A DNA stretch of 64,000 nucleotides from Aquimarina spinulae (GCF_943373825.1 NZ_CALSBP010000002.1:186001-250000), one strand, 5' to 3'; positions 29,187 through 39,007 are shown, counted from the first letter of the stretch. The notes: generated by a model not told the origin, from the sequence alone. A program made the numbers and translations.

Positions 29187-31416
29187 GAATTTGAAGCTCT
29201 TTTAATAGTAATTCATTAATCTCACCTGTTAATATTTTCTTTTTAAATGGATTGGGTTGCAACTCGGGAAGCGCATAAAACAAACCTCTCTGTACTTCGA
29301 TTAAAATTGAAGGTGATATGATCCTATCTTCGGTAATCTGTTTTAACTGTTGTAAAGTTTTTAAATATTTCCCCGGGTTTTCAATAGCTTTGGTGGCCAG
29401 TTCATTTCCTGCCTGTTTAAAAAGGAGCCTATCTTCATCGGTAAGTACCGTTTTATTAGATATCAATTGCTCAAGCCTTAAAACAGTTTTATATATAGAC
29501 GGATATAGTTCTGGGAGTTGTAGTTCTTCTTTTTTTCTGAAATTAGACACTTCGTCAATTTTACCCGTAAGTCTTTTATTCTCTTTAATCGGTGGAGGAT
29601 CAAAACCAATACGGTGTACATAGACTCGGGCACTATTTTTAATTTCCTGAATCAATTTAAGTGCTTTATATTGATATGGTAAGGATTTTTCTGGAGTATA
29701 CAATCGTAAATATAACTCGGCATCCCACATTTCATTTAAAGCCTGTCGTAATTTACTTTTTAAAGATTGCGTAAAAAGCGTTGACTCTTCGGGATCATCA
29801 TGATTATGCAAGTACTCATGCAAAGGGTCATTTGCTTTTTCGTCATCCTCTTCTTCTTTGTGAGGTACCAGATTATGTTCATTTTCATGATCATGGTCAT
29901 GAGTATACGCTGCTAATGGATCTTTTTCTTTTTCATGATCTTCATCGTTATGTTCATCTTCCTCCTCAGGAATTGCCGTATTTTCCTCTGTTGCCGACCC
30001 AAATTCTGATTCGTCTCCCATAAATTCACCATACTTAAGGCGTAGTACTTTTTGATCGAACCCTAATTCATTACTTTTAAATTTGAAGTCTTTTTCTGAT
30101 AATTTTGGTTTATCCTTAATCAATTTTTCTGTATCAATAATCAACTGGCGTTGGCTTCTAAAATAATCTGGCATTAAGTCTACTCCCATTGTTCCCTCTA
30201 CGGCAAATTTATCAGAAATTGTATCTTTTATAACAGCAAAAAAGGTTTCACTCCTAGAAGTATTAGGTCTGGGTTGCTTAAGATCCAGTGCTTCAATATA
30301 AAAATAAAGTTCATCTCCCGGTTCCATATTCATTTGATCCAGATTTATATTTTTTGATAAGCTTAGGTTTTTGTATCCTCTACCTACTTTATTATCAAAA
30401 CTTAATTTTTCCTCTCTAAACTTAACAGATTCACCAGATCCTTTACTAACCGTTGCTATGATATATACTTCAGCAATACCAAAATCATCGGTAACAGAAG
30501 TTGTGAACGCTATTCTTTTGTTTTCATCATAAGAAAAGGAGGTAAATTGTTTTAAATCCGTAATTTTTATATCCGGCCTTTTATCTTTTATACCTTCAAT
30601 CGAATATAATTCAGAAGTGTATGAAGTGCCCTGCATATCTGTAAATTTGAAATTGTAGAATCCCGATGTATTTAAAATTGAAGTTCTTACATATCCATTA
30701 TCAGTCAATTTCATAGGATAGCTATTTCCCATACTTTCCATAGATACATTTTTAATTTCAGTATCAAATGTTATTTGCCACGATAATCGCGATCCTTCTA
30801 CCGCTTTTATTTCCATTTTTGAAGTTTCCATAGAAGGTTTTCTTGTATAAGCAGGGTATTGTATGGTTAACAATTGACTTTCTAGTTTAGGTTGTTGGGT
30901 AGTCGTTGTAGAATCTATGGGTTTAAAAATTATGGTATCTGGATCTACTTTCTTATGCTGTGACCATTGTAAATGATCAAGAACATGATATCTATATCCA
31001 ATAAAGCCAACCAGTGTACATAAACCCATTATTACGCAGGCTCTGAATAAATGATGAGGCGGTTTTATCGTTTTTAATTTTTCTACAAGTTCTTTTGTTA
31101 TCCTATATTGTTGCAATTTTGCCAAATCCGATAATTGTTCTTTTGGTAGTAGCAAAAGACCTGTGCTATACTCTGCAACATCGAGGTGTTGATCAATATA
31201 ACTACTCACCATTTTTAAACCAGGTTTCCAGGGTTTCACAAAAATTACAATCAATAAAGCAACCGATATCAAAGTAGCAATTGAAAAAATCAGGTTAAAG
31301 AACAAAAAATACATTAGAATAGCGGGGCCTAGTGCATAGAGCAAAACCTCTATCCAAAGCATGAGTTGCCAACGCTTTTTAAACCGAGTTAATATTTTAT
31401 CTCCAGACGCTATCAT
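29179..31416 (-). CDS. DUF4175-type membrane protein with His-rich acidic insert
   Basis: 745 residues. Two membrane helices at residues 20-60 and another at about 125-145 precede a periplasmic region of beta-sandwich type and long helices in the last 250 residues. Residues 484-545 form an insert very rich in Asp, Glu and His with two related units of about 31 residues (EKEKDPLAAYTHDHDHE and EKANDPLHEYLHNHDDPEE), which looks able to bind metal ions. The 3' end overlaps the next gene and the start overlaps the BatA-like stop by four bases, so it sits in a tightly coupled operon. Role unknown. Confidence 0.75.
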   Translation of the reverse strand: MIASGDKILTRFKKRWQLMLWIEVLLYALGPAILMYFLFFNLIFSIATLISVALLIVIFVKPWKPGLKMVSSYIDQHLDVAEYSTGLLLLPKEQLSDLAKLQQYRITKELVEKLKTIKPPHHLFRACVIMGLCTLVGFIGYRYHVLDHLQWSQHKKVDPDTIIFKPIDSTTTTQQPKLESQLLTIQYPAYTRKPSMETSKMEIKAVEGSRLSWQITFDTEIKNVSMESMGNSYPMKLTDNGYVRTSILNTSGFYNFKFTDMQGTSYTSELYSIEGIKDKRPDIKITDLKQFTSFSYDENKRIAFTTSVTDDFGIAEVYIIATVSKGSGESVKFREEKLSFDNKVGRGYKNLSLSKNINLDQMNMEPGDELYFYIEALDLKQPRPNTSRSETFFAVIKDTISDKFAVEGTMGVDLMPDYFRSQRQLIIDTEKLIKDKPKLSEKDFKFKSNELGFDQKVLRLKYGEFMGDESEFGSATEENTAIPEEEDEHNDEDHEKEKDPLAAYTHDHDHENEHNLVPHKEEEDDEKANDPLHEYLHNHDDPEESTLFTQSLKSKLRQALNEMWDAELYLRLYTPEKSLPYQYKALKLIQEIKNSARVYVHRIGFDPPPIKENKRLTGKIDEVSNFRKKEELQLPELYPSIYKTVLRLEQLISNKTVLTDEDRLLFKQAGNELATKAIENPGKYLKTLQQLKQITEDRIISPSILIEVQRGLFYALPELQPNPFKKKILTGEINELLLKELQIHD

Positions 31417-32714
31417 TGTTTTCTATATTTTGCTATGATACGCTCTGTGATGAGGAATAGTATACATAAAAACCATAACCACTTAGACAATTCTAAAGTA
31501 GTAGAATTGTCTTTATTTTTCTTAACATCTGTAGCTACTATCGGAAGTAGTTCTCCGACATGTATAACTCGTTTATCATACGATTTAATTTTTTCTTCTA
31601 GACCTTCATTACGATTAAGTATAGCCAGTAGATGCTCTGCAAAATATTCATTTACGACACGTTCTGTATTAAGAGGTTTTGTAAGATAGAAGGTTTCTTT
31701 TGAAGATCCTTTTTCTATAATATTATGAGATAAATCATCTGGTTTATACAGGAGTAGTGTTGAAGAAGTTTGCGGAGTTTCATCTTTACTTAACCATATT
31801 ACTGTATTAAAAGCATCAAGGTGTATCGTATCTATATTCTGTACGGCACGAACATTAATAGGCGTGTTAAGGTGTTTTGATATTGCGCGATAGGCAGCTT
31901 CAACATATGTCTTTTCTGCGGATAAACTATCGTCATAAAATACTAATATGCGAACAGATGGCTCGGTAATAAGAGGATGTTGCTCTTGATTTCCGTTTAC
32001 CAAAAAAACGATACTATCCTTCTCTTTATTAAATTCGATTCGATTACTACTCGTAGCAACAAGTCCTTTCTCAAAAGATACATGTTGAGCATCACTTAAT
32101 ACAGAAAGTAACTGTATTGCATCTTCTTTTTTAGTAGCACTAAGAATATTCTTAGTTGGTTTTTCGGGATCTAGAATTACCCATGATATATTTTTATGAA
32201 GCTGTGGTCTCTTCCCTTTTATACCCGATACAAATGCATTCGTTACAACAACAATACTATCGGTTTCTAATGTTTCCATTTCTCTGGCCAATTGCCAATA
32301 CCCTGGAGTTACGGTAGGGATTTCATATGTTGGATCGTTTTGATATTCTGGAAAACCAGGTTGTAAAAGTCGTATTGGTGCTTCGGTTTCTATAGTATCC
32401 AGAATTGTATTTACCTCTTCATATTCGAGTAGAGAAGGTTCTATAATATAAGTAATAGGTACGGTAGTAACTTTTCTTTTTATCTGTGGCTCTGCTATGA
32501 TCATAACAAGTGTACTAATCAATAACAATCGTAAAAGTAATAACCACAATTCATTGATTTGAACACTACTCGTTTGTTTTGAATCAGACTCATCAAGTAG
32601 CTGAATACTTCCTATCTTAATTGTTTTCCCTTCTTTTTTACTCCACAGATGTATTGCAATAGGAACAATACCTCCTAATAAAGCCCATAAATATGTGGGG
32701 GTGAGAAAAAACAT
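31413..32714 (-). CDS. BatA-like protein with N-terminal double membrane anchor
   Basis: 433 residues beginning FLTPTYLWALLGGIVPIAIHLW. This is the N-terminal two-helix region typical of BatA/aerotolerance-type proteins, with the second helix at ELWLLLLRLLLISTLVMIIAEP. The periplasmic part has no visible MIDAS motif, so the von Willebrand domain seems degenerate or absent. A final membrane helix (WLWFLCILFLITERIIAKY) lies at the C-terminus. It follows the DUF58 gene by one base and overlaps DUF4175, as in Bat/MoxR operons. Confidence 0.82.
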   Translation of the reverse strand: MFFLTPTYLWALLGGIVPIAIHLWSKKEGKTIKIGSIQLLDESDSKQTSSVQINELWLLLLRLLLISTLVMIIAEPQIKRKVTTVPITYIIEPSLLEYEEVNTILDTIETEAPIRLLQPGFPEYQNDPTYEIPTVTPGYWQLAREMETLETDSIVVVTNAFVSGIKGKRPQLHKNISWVILDPEKPTKNILSATKKEDAIQLLSVLSDAQHVSFEKGLVATSSNRIEFNKEKDSIVFLVNGNQEQHPLITEPSVRILVFYDDSLSAEKTYVEAAYRAISKHLNTPINVRAVQNIDTIHLDAFNTVIWLSKDETPQTSSTLLLYKPDDLSHNIIEKGSSKETFYLTKPLNTERVVNEYFAEHLLAILNRNEGLEEKIKSYDKRVIHVGELLPIVATDVKKNKDNSTTLELSKWLWFLCILFLITERIIAKYRKQ

Positions 32715-32715
32715 A

Positions 32716-33612
32716 CTAAATTAATCTATTTCGTTTCTTCAGAAATACCTGTAAAGCCTCTCCGATATTCTCATTTAGTTTAAACAAATGATAACCAATA
32801 TCATTAGCCAGCAGCGTATTTTTTGTGTTTTTCATCATTTCTTCTAATGCAGTGAGGTATTGCTTTTTTGCTGTCTTAGCATCTATCTTACGCCTTGCTC
32901 CTGTTTCCAAATCTTCGAATGTAATGGTACCTTTGTAGTCAAATTCCAGTTCGTTTTTACCCATCAAATGAAATACTACAACTTCATTTTTAGGTGTTTT
33001 CAACCGTTTAACGAAAGAAGTTAGCTCTTCTCTGTGTTCATACAAATCGGTAATAAAGAAAATCAATTCTTTATGGTTACGATCATGAAGGTTTTTTGAC
33101 GCTCCAGGGTCCTCTGGCCATTTTCCTTCATTCTTAATATTAATCAATTCTAATAACAGACGATTATAGTGTTTTTTCTGAATTTTGGGATATACGCTAT
33201 GTAATTGGTGATCATTAAGTGCAAAAAGACCCACAGCATCTCCTTGATTTTGGGATAAGTATGCCAATGAAGCGACCAGCACTCTGGTGTAATCCATTTT
33301 AGACAAATCTTCTTCCTTATGAAGCATAGACATACTGGCATCGACAATAAATTTTACCGCAATATTACTTTTTATCTCTGATTGCTTAATATAGTATCTA
33401 CCTGATCTGGCGAGCATTTTCCAATCCAGTAGTCTTAAATCATCACCCGGTTCATAATTACGAAATTGACTAAACTCCATCCCCGGGCCTACACTTCTGC
33501 TGTGATTATGTCCAGACAAATATCCATCAACTATTACACGTGCAATGAGTTCTAATCCAGATACATTTTTTATAAGCTCTGGTTTTAATAATTGATGATA
33601 GTCCTGTTTCAT
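32716..33612 (-). CDS. DUF58 domain protein
   Basis: 298 residues, cytoplasmic. It carries the DUF58 signature GMEFSQFRNYEPGDDLRLLD followed by WKMLARSGRYYIKQ, then a von Willebrand factor A-like core with VKFIVDASMSM (DxSxS metal-site motif) and IFFITDLYEH. DUF58 proteins are the constant partners of MoxR ATPases. The complex is thought to help assemble or activate membrane protein clients. It lies 27 bases after the MoxR gene and one base before the BatA-like gene. Confidence 0.9.
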   Translation of the reverse strand: MKQDYHQLLKPELIKNVSGLELIARVIVDGYLSGHNHSRSVGPGMEFSQFRNYEPGDDLRLLDWKMLARSGRYYIKQSEIKSNIAVKFIVDASMSMLHKEEDLSKMDYTRVLVASLAYLSQNQGDAVGLFALNDHQLHSVYPKIQKKHYNRLLLELINIKNEGKWPEDPGASKNLHDRNHKELIFFITDLYEHREELTSFVKRLKTPKNEVVVFHLMGKNELEFDYKGTITFEDLETGARRKIDAKTAKKQYLTALEEMMKNTKNTLLANDIGYHLFKLNENIGEALQVFLKKRNRLI

Positions 33613-33639
33613 ACCAATTTAACTTTAAAATATCGCATA

Positions 33640-34641
33640 TCAGCTCTTTATCGGAATAGCGTTTAACAGTTGATGAGTAACATCATCAGACGTTATACCT
33701 TCGGATTCTGCTCTAAAATTTACAATAACTCTATGTCGCAATACCGGTATAGCGACATGTTGTATATCTTCTAATGTAACCGATAAGCGTCCTTTCATCA
33801 AAGCACGAGCTTTGGCTGTTAATATCATTGCCTGGCCTGCTCTTGGGCCTGCTCCCCAATTTACCCACTCTTTTACATATGTGTTTGTAGTAGTTTCTGG
33901 CCTTGTCGCTCGTATTAGCTTACTTACAAATGTGATAAGATCATCACTTATAGGCACTTCTCTAACCAGGTTCTGCAGTCTTAATATATCGTCACCGGTA
34001 ATCACTTTATGAAGTGTTTCTTTTTTGGTACCTGTTGTATTTTTTAAAATGGTAGTCTCTTCTAATTCGCTAGGGTATCCAATTTTTATATACAACAGAA
34101 AACGATCTTGTTGTGCTTCTGGCAACATAAACGTACCCGATTGCTCAATAGGGTTTTGAGTAGCGAGAATAAAAAATGGTTTATCCAGGGTATAAGTTTT
34201 ACCAGAATATGTTACTTCAAACTCCTGCATAGCTTCTAGCAGTGCTGCCTGAGTCTTTGGTGGTGTTCGGTTAATCTCATCTGCCAATATAATATTAGCA
34301 AAGATGGGTCCTTTATTAAATTTAAAAAACTTCTTTCCGGTGCTATAATCTTCTTCAAGTATTTCGGTACCAATAATATCTGAAGGCATTAGATCGGGAG
34401 TAAATTGTATTCTTTTAAACTTTAAATCAATGGCTTGCGCTAATGTTCGTATCATTAACGTTTTTGCCAACCCGGGAACTCCTTCTAATAATGCGTGTCC
34501 ACCTGCCAGAAAAGTAATCAGTAATTGTTCTACGGTTTCCTCCTGCCCAGTAATTACTTTGCCAATTTCTTTCTTTAACTTGGTAAGTTTCTCGGTAAGT
34601 ACATTCACCTCTTGTTCAATACTTGCTAAATTTTTATCCAT
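33640..34641 (-). CDS. MoxR-family AAA+ ATPase
   Basis: 333 residues. Walker A reads LEGVPGLAKT, Walker B is IILADEINR, sensor 1 is FILATQNPIEQ, and PEAQQDRFLL is the arginine-finger region. MoxR enzymes act as chaperones for metal insertion or complex assembly with DUF58/vWA partners, here encoded directly downstream. The upstream DUF4159 gene ends 10 bases before the ATG, so it belongs to the same transcript. Confidence 0.95.
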   Translation of the reverse strand: MDKNLASIEQEVNVLTEKLTKLKKEIGKVITGQEETVEQLLITFLAGGHALLEGVPGLAKTLMIRTLAQAIDLKFKRIQFTPDLMPSDIIGTEILEEDYSTGKKFFKFNKGPIFANIILADEINRTPPKTQAALLEAMQEFEVTYSGKTYTLDKPFFILATQNPIEQSGTFMLPEAQQDRFLLYIKIGYPSELEETTILKNTTGTKKETLHKVITGDDILRLQNLVREVPISDDLITFVSKLIRATRPETTTNTYVKEWVNWGAGPRAGQAMILTAKARALMKGRLSVTLEDIQHVAIPVLRHRVIVNFRAESEGITSDDVTHQLLNAIPIKS

Positions 34642-34651
34642 ACATCTTCTT

Positions 34652-35317
34652 TTATGATGTTAAAGCATACATCACTATATTTACTCCAAAGCGAGTATTA
34701 TCTATTTTATACCATCGCTTATTTCTAAAATCATAATCCCATTCGCAACCATAATCTTTGTTGCTGAATAAAACCCCTATCCTACCATTAATTTCAATAG
34801 CTTTTAGGTAATCATGTACAATATCATCTCCCCATCCGTTAAGTTCTTGTGAGGTCGTGGGTGGGCCATCTTCAAATTCGAAGAAAACGTTATATATCTC
34901 ATGAGTATTAGGGATTTTTTTTAACTGCTGAGGGCCAAAGATATCCTCCATTTGTCGTTCAAATGATTTTGAAAACAAACCATCTATATCATGATTACAA
35001 TCATCTGCAAAGACAAAGCCTCCGTTTCTGACATATTTCTCAAAATTCTCTCTTTCTTTCTTTGTAAATTGCACTAGTTTATGCCCTGATATATAGCAAA
35101 ATGGACTTTTAAATATTTCATCGCTACTAAGGGATATAATTCTTTCTTGCGTATCTACTTTTAGGGTAGTATACTCTACTAGAGAATTTAAAAGGTTTGA
35201 AGGCATTCTTTGATCTACATCCCAATCTCCCGACTCATATTGCAATCTTGTAAAGAAAAACTTGTTACTCAATGCAGTTATTATTTTAGCTTTCAAAAAC
35301 ATATTACCCCATAACAT
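34652..35317 (-). CDS. DUF4159 domain protein, first gene of the MoxR block
   Basis: 221 residues. FFFTRLQYESGDWDVDQRMP, the central FVFADDCNHD and GVLFSNKDYGCEWDY match the DUF4159 fold, a glutamine-amidotransferase-like domain of unknown function. Most relatives have a signal peptide; here the N-terminus (MLWGNMFLKAKIITALSNK) is only weakly hydrophobic, so location is uncertain. A second ATG at 35302 is equally possible. It lies 90 bases after tldE with a terminator hairpin between, so it may start its own transcript. Confidence 0.82.
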   Translation of the reverse strand: MLWGNMFLKAKIITALSNKFFFTRLQYESGDWDVDQRMPSNLLNSLVEYTTLKVDTQERIISLSSDEIFKSPFCYISGHKLVQFTKKERENFEKYVRNGGFVFADDCNHDIDGLFSKSFERQMEDIFGPQQLKKIPNTHEIYNVFFEFEDGPPTTSQELNGWGDDIVHDYLKAIEINGRIGVLFSNKDYGCEWDYDFRNKRWYKIDNTRFGVNIVMYALTS

Positions 35318-35350
35318 CGTTACGATTAATGGTTAAAACAGTATCGAAAG

Positions 35351-35391
35351 AAAAAACTGGCCATAATGAAGCTAATCAAAATGACCAGTTT
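35351..35391 (-). terminator. Terminator between tldE and the MoxR block
   Basis: Stem AAACTGG/CCAGTTT extended by CAT/ATG after a one-base mismatch, at 35354-35391, with six A on the plus strand just before it (35351-35356) giving a U run on the minus strand. The tldDE transcript probably ends here at least in part. Confidence 0.7.
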
Positions 35392-35407
35392 ATATTATGA
35401 ATTATAT

Positions 35408-36724
35408 TTACACCGCATCAGACAAGCTGGTAAAGGTGAAATCTCTTACCTTCATATAAGGTACCAAATTACCATTTATCCTAACTTGTTTTCCGAGTGT
35501 TTCAAGATTATTAAGCATAATAATCGGACTCTCATTAAATCTAAAGTTCTTTACTGGATGTTTTATCTTTCCATTTTCGATATAGAACGTTCCATCCCGG
35601 GTAAGACCTGTATATAAGAGAGTTTGAGGATCTACATTTCTGATATACCATAATCTGGTAACCAAAATTCCTTTTTTGGTTCCTTTAATAAGGTCTTCTA
35701 AAGAGGCATCTCCTCCTTGCATAATGAAATTAGATGGAAAAGGTACTGGATCAACTCCTTTCTTCTCTGCCCAATAACGGCTATATGCTAAATTTTTTAC
35801 TACTCCATTCTCTATCCAGCTCATCTTCTTTAAAGCCTGTCCAGATCCATTCCATGTACTTGTAGGTGCATCTGGATTTAAAGGATCAGACCAAATGTTT
35901 ACACGTTCATCTACAATCTTTTCTCCTAGTTTAGTTCCTCCACCTTCTTTAGACATAAAACTTCGCCCTTCATCTGCAGTTCGTGCGCTAAGAGCACGAC
36001 CAATATTTTGTAGTAACCCAACTGACGCTGCAGGTTCAAGAATTACAGTATATTTACCCGGTTCAATAGCTTTGGCTTCTCTTGATGTCACTGCCTTATC
36101 TATCGCTATATTAGAAGCTTTTGCTGCATCAAACTTACTGATATCATTAAAATCACGAGATACCCATCCTGATCCGGTACCATCATTAGTTCTCATCGTA
36201 ACCGTGAAATTAGAACCTGTAGATTGATTGTAAGCAAAAAGACCATTAGAATTCATCATTGCACTAAACCCATAAGAATCGTTAAAAAACCCCGCAGCAG
36301 TAACATCTTTTGCTACAGCTGGCTCAATACTACTACTTGCTACAGTAGCACGATACTCTGGTGAGATATTGGCCGATGCTTTGTTATAGGTTATTGATTT
36401 ATCATAAGTTTGAGGCCCTAAAGGCCCCATAAACTCAGGGTTTTCTGGCGAAAGTTTTGCTAACTCCTCTGCTCTTTTGACTACTTTCTTTAGGGATTCA
36501 TCATCAAACTCATCAATGGTAGCCGTACCCGATTTTTTTCCGAAATTAGATTGTACTACCAGGTTTTGATTAGATCGATGACCTGCAGTAGAAACCGTAT
36601 TACGCGCATAGCGGATATTTCCGCTTTCGCTTCCACTCATATTTATTTCACAAGCATCAGCAGTAGAAAAGCTCAGTGCTTTTTCCATAATTTGCTTTGC
36701 TTCTTCTTTTGTATATATTGCCAT
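35408..36724 (-). CDS. tldE: TldE/PmbA-type metalloprotease subunit
   Basis: 438 residues of the TldD/PmbA family. In E. coli the TldD-TldE heterodimer is a zinc protease that cleaves unfolded peptides such as the microcin B17 leader; TldE shapes the chamber and lacks the metal site. Consistent with that, no HExxxH motif is present here. The N-terminus (MAIYTKEEAKQIMEKALSFS) has no signal sequence, in contrast to its partner. The C-terminal half holds PGKYTVILEPAASVGLLQNI and the glycine-rich SFMSKEGGGTKLGEKIVD. It lies 32 bases downstream of tldD on the same strand. Confidence 0.9.
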   Translation of the reverse strand: MAIYTKEEAKQIMEKALSFSTADACEINMSGSESGNIRYARNTVSTAGHRSNQNLVVQSNFGKKSGTATIDEFDDESLKKVVKRAEELAKLSPENPEFMGPLGPQTYDKSITYNKASANISPEYRATVASSSIEPAVAKDVTAAGFFNDSYGFSAMMNSNGLFAYNQSTGSNFTVTMRTNDGTGSGWVSRDFNDISKFDAAKASNIAIDKAVTSREAKAIEPGKYTVILEPAASVGLLQNIGRALSARTADEGRSFMSKEGGGTKLGEKIVDERVNIWSDPLNPDAPTSTWNGSGQALKKMSWIENGVVKNLAYSRYWAEKKGVDPVPFPSNFIMQGGDASLEDLIKGTKKGILVTRLWYIRNVDPQTLLYTGLTRDGTFYIENGKIKHPVKNFRFNESPIIMLNNLETLGKQVRINGNLVPYMKVRDFTFTSLSDAV

Positions 36725-36756
36725 GATATTTTTATTATTTGTTGGAAAAAGATGTT

Positions 36757-38397
36757 TTAAATAGTTCTACCTGTATTGATCACATTTACATTATTAAACC
36801 TGGTAGTAGAACTTCCGTGTGATACAGCACTTATCTGAGAAGGCTGTCCTTTACCATCAAAGAACGATCCGAATAACCTATAGTCATCTTTGTCGCATAT
36901 TTTGGCACAAGAATTCCAAAACTCCTGTGTATTAGATTGATAAGCAACATCATCTAACATACCCACAATCGCTCCGTTTTTAATTTCGTAGAAAGCAGTA
37001 CCGCCAAACTGGAAATTATATCGTTGCTGGTCGATAGAGTACGAACCTCTACCAGCAATATAAATTCCTTTTTCTACATCTTTTATCATGTCATTAACAT
37101 TATATTTTTCTTTACCTGGTTCTAACGAAACATTAGGCATACGTTGAAATTGTACATCGTTCCAACTCTGAGAATAGCAACAACCATGTGATTCGTTCTG
37201 ATCTATCATATGCACCTGATCTCTGATTGCCTGATAATTGGTTAATACACCATTACGTACAAGATCCCATTGTTTTGTCTTTACTCCTTCGTCGTCATAT
37301 CCAACAGCTCCTAGAGATCCTACTTGTGTTTTATCTGCTACCAGGTTAACGATATCACTACCATACTTGAAGTTTTTGGTTTTCCATTTATCAAGAGTAG
37401 CAAAACTTGTTCCTGCATAGTTGGCTTCATATCCCAGTACACGATCCAACTCGAGCGGGTGCCCTACCGATTCGTGAATAGTTAATCCCAGGTGATTTGG
37501 TTCTAATACCAAATCATACTTACCTGCTTCTACCGATTTGGCACTAAGTCTTTCTTTGGCTTGCTTGGCTGCCATAATAGCGTCTTCTACCATATCGTAG
37601 CTTCCTCTATATAATTTCATTCCTGCTGGCCCATCTAATTTTTCTGAATCCAAACCGTCCATATATTCATATCCCATTCCCATAGGAGCACTCATTGCCT
37701 GGCGTGATTTAAACTTATTATTAGCACGATCAATAGCCGTAACCGTAAATGTTGGCCATATACGGTGAACATCCTGATCTATATATGACCCATCGGTAGA
37801 TGCAAAATATTTTTGCTCATTTACCATAAAAAGACCAGAATTCACAAAATTAGCTCCATTTTTCATTGCAGCTGCATTAGCGCTAAGCAATAGATCTACT
37901 TTTTCTGAAATAGGTACTTTTTTGAAATCCTTTTTAATAGGTGTCTTCCAGGTAACTTCTCCATAAGATTTTACTGGAGCCAGTTTCACAGGTACTTTCT
38001 GAATTTTTGAATTTGCTTTTGCAATTGCAACCGCTTGTTCTGTTGCTTTTTTAATCCCTTTTTCTGTTACGTTATTGGTAGAAGCAAATCCCCAGGTTCC
38101 ATTGGTAATAACTCGTATACCAATTCCAAAAGATTCTGTATTTACCACATTCTGAACCTTGTCCTCTCTGGTAAATACATATTGATTTAGATATCTTCCT
38201 ATTCTTGCATCGGCATAAGATGCTCCCAAAGTTTTGGCAGTATTTAATGCTATGTCTGCAAGGCTTTTCTTGATTGCGACATCCATCCCAGGATTTAGCA
38301 AAGCTTCTGCAGAAATATTATTTCCCATAAGCATGGATGGCATCATTAATGCGCCAGATCCTAATCCAGCGTATTTAACAAAATCTCTTCGTTTCAT
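36757..38397 (-). CDS. tldD: TldD-type zinc metalloprotease with Tat signal
   Basis: 546 residues. The zinc site is in LGLTIHESVGHPLELDR (HExxxH), and the region with HGCCYSQSW supplies the family's conserved cysteine. The N-terminus MKRRDFVKYAGLGSGALMMP is a twin-arginine signal (RRDFVK plus hydrophobic segment), so this protein should be exported, unlike cytoplasmic E. coli TldD (about 480 residues). The ATG is preceded by an unusually good Shine-Dalgarno sequence for this phylum. First gene of the tldD-tldE pair. Likely function: trimming of peptides, possibly modified ones, outside the cytoplasm; the substrate is unknown. Confidence 0.92.
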   Translation of the reverse strand: MKRRDFVKYAGLGSGALMMPSMLMGNNISAEALLNPGMDVAIKKSLADIALNTAKTLGASYADARIGRYLNQYVFTREDKVQNVVNTESFGIGIRVITNGTWGFASTNNVTEKGIKKATEQAVAIAKANSKIQKVPVKLAPVKSYGEVTWKTPIKKDFKKVPISEKVDLLLSANAAAMKNGANFVNSGLFMVNEQKYFASTDGSYIDQDVHRIWPTFTVTAIDRANNKFKSRQAMSAPMGMGYEYMDGLDSEKLDGPAGMKLYRGSYDMVEDAIMAAKQAKERLSAKSVEAGKYDLVLEPNHLGLTIHESVGHPLELDRVLGYEANYAGTSFATLDKWKTKNFKYGSDIVNLVADKTQVGSLGAVGYDDEGVKTKQWDLVRNGVLTNYQAIRDQVHMIDQNESHGCCYSQSWNDVQFQRMPNVSLEPGKEKYNVNDMIKDVEKGIYIAGRGSYSIDQQRYNFQFGGTAFYEIKNGAIVGMLDDVAYQSNTQEFWNSCAKICDKDDYRLFGSFFDGKGQPSQISAVSHGSSTTRFNNVNVINTGRTI

Positions 38398-38402
38398 ATA
38401 AA

Positions 38403-38408
38403 CCTCCT
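38403..38408 (-). promoter_or_regulatory. Strong Shine-Dalgarno sequence of tldD
   Basis: AGGAGG on the minus strand, five bases before the ATG. Genes in this window mostly lack such a site, so strong translation of tldD is implied. Confidence 0.7.
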
Positions 38409-39007
38409 TTTTTGATTGAATGAATATTTATTTATGGTGTTTTAGTTTTTAATGTATGCTAAATCTAGAAACATAACGCTATAGTATATATCATTTTTTG
38501 TGAGGAAATATGATGATTATTATCTAAAAAAAACTTAAAAAACATACGGGTTTTTTCATTCTTTTAAGATCCCCAAAGTTAAAATCATATCATACCAAAA
38601 AGAAGCTAATTACGTCTACTTTTTATTTTTAGTACAGCACTAAAAGTAGAAAATTTATGTCAAATAACAATAGTACCCAAAAATGTTAAAAAAAGAGTAA
38701 GAATTTTCGTATACAAAAGAATACAAGTTTACAAAAAAAACACATAACTCACTGTAAAACAAATGTTTATAAAATAAAAGGTAATCTAATATACAATCAG
38801 AAAATTATCAATAAAATACCTGAATCACTAGATTTGAGTGTATTTAAAATTTTGTTAAACTTTTATATTTTTAACGCAACTGTTATCAAAATCATAAAAT
38901 ATCTTTAGCAAAATTGCTCTTTTACAACGTAAAACAGTATCTATCAACATATATAGGAAGTTATAATCTCATCCTACCTTATAGAGCAAAAAATGATCTT
39001 TGCATAT
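38409..39007. other. Intergenic region upstream of tldD and of the DUF983-crp operon
   Basis: About 600 bases of very AT-rich DNA between divergent transcripts. A minus-strand TAACTTTG box (38574-38581) could serve tldD with a leader of about 170 bases. A small inverted repeat TTTTAGT-ACAGC-ACTAAAA lies at 38627-38645. No gene is seen. An ATG at 38993 in frame with DUF983 lies upstream of that gene's operator and is not used as a start here. Confidence 0.5.
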
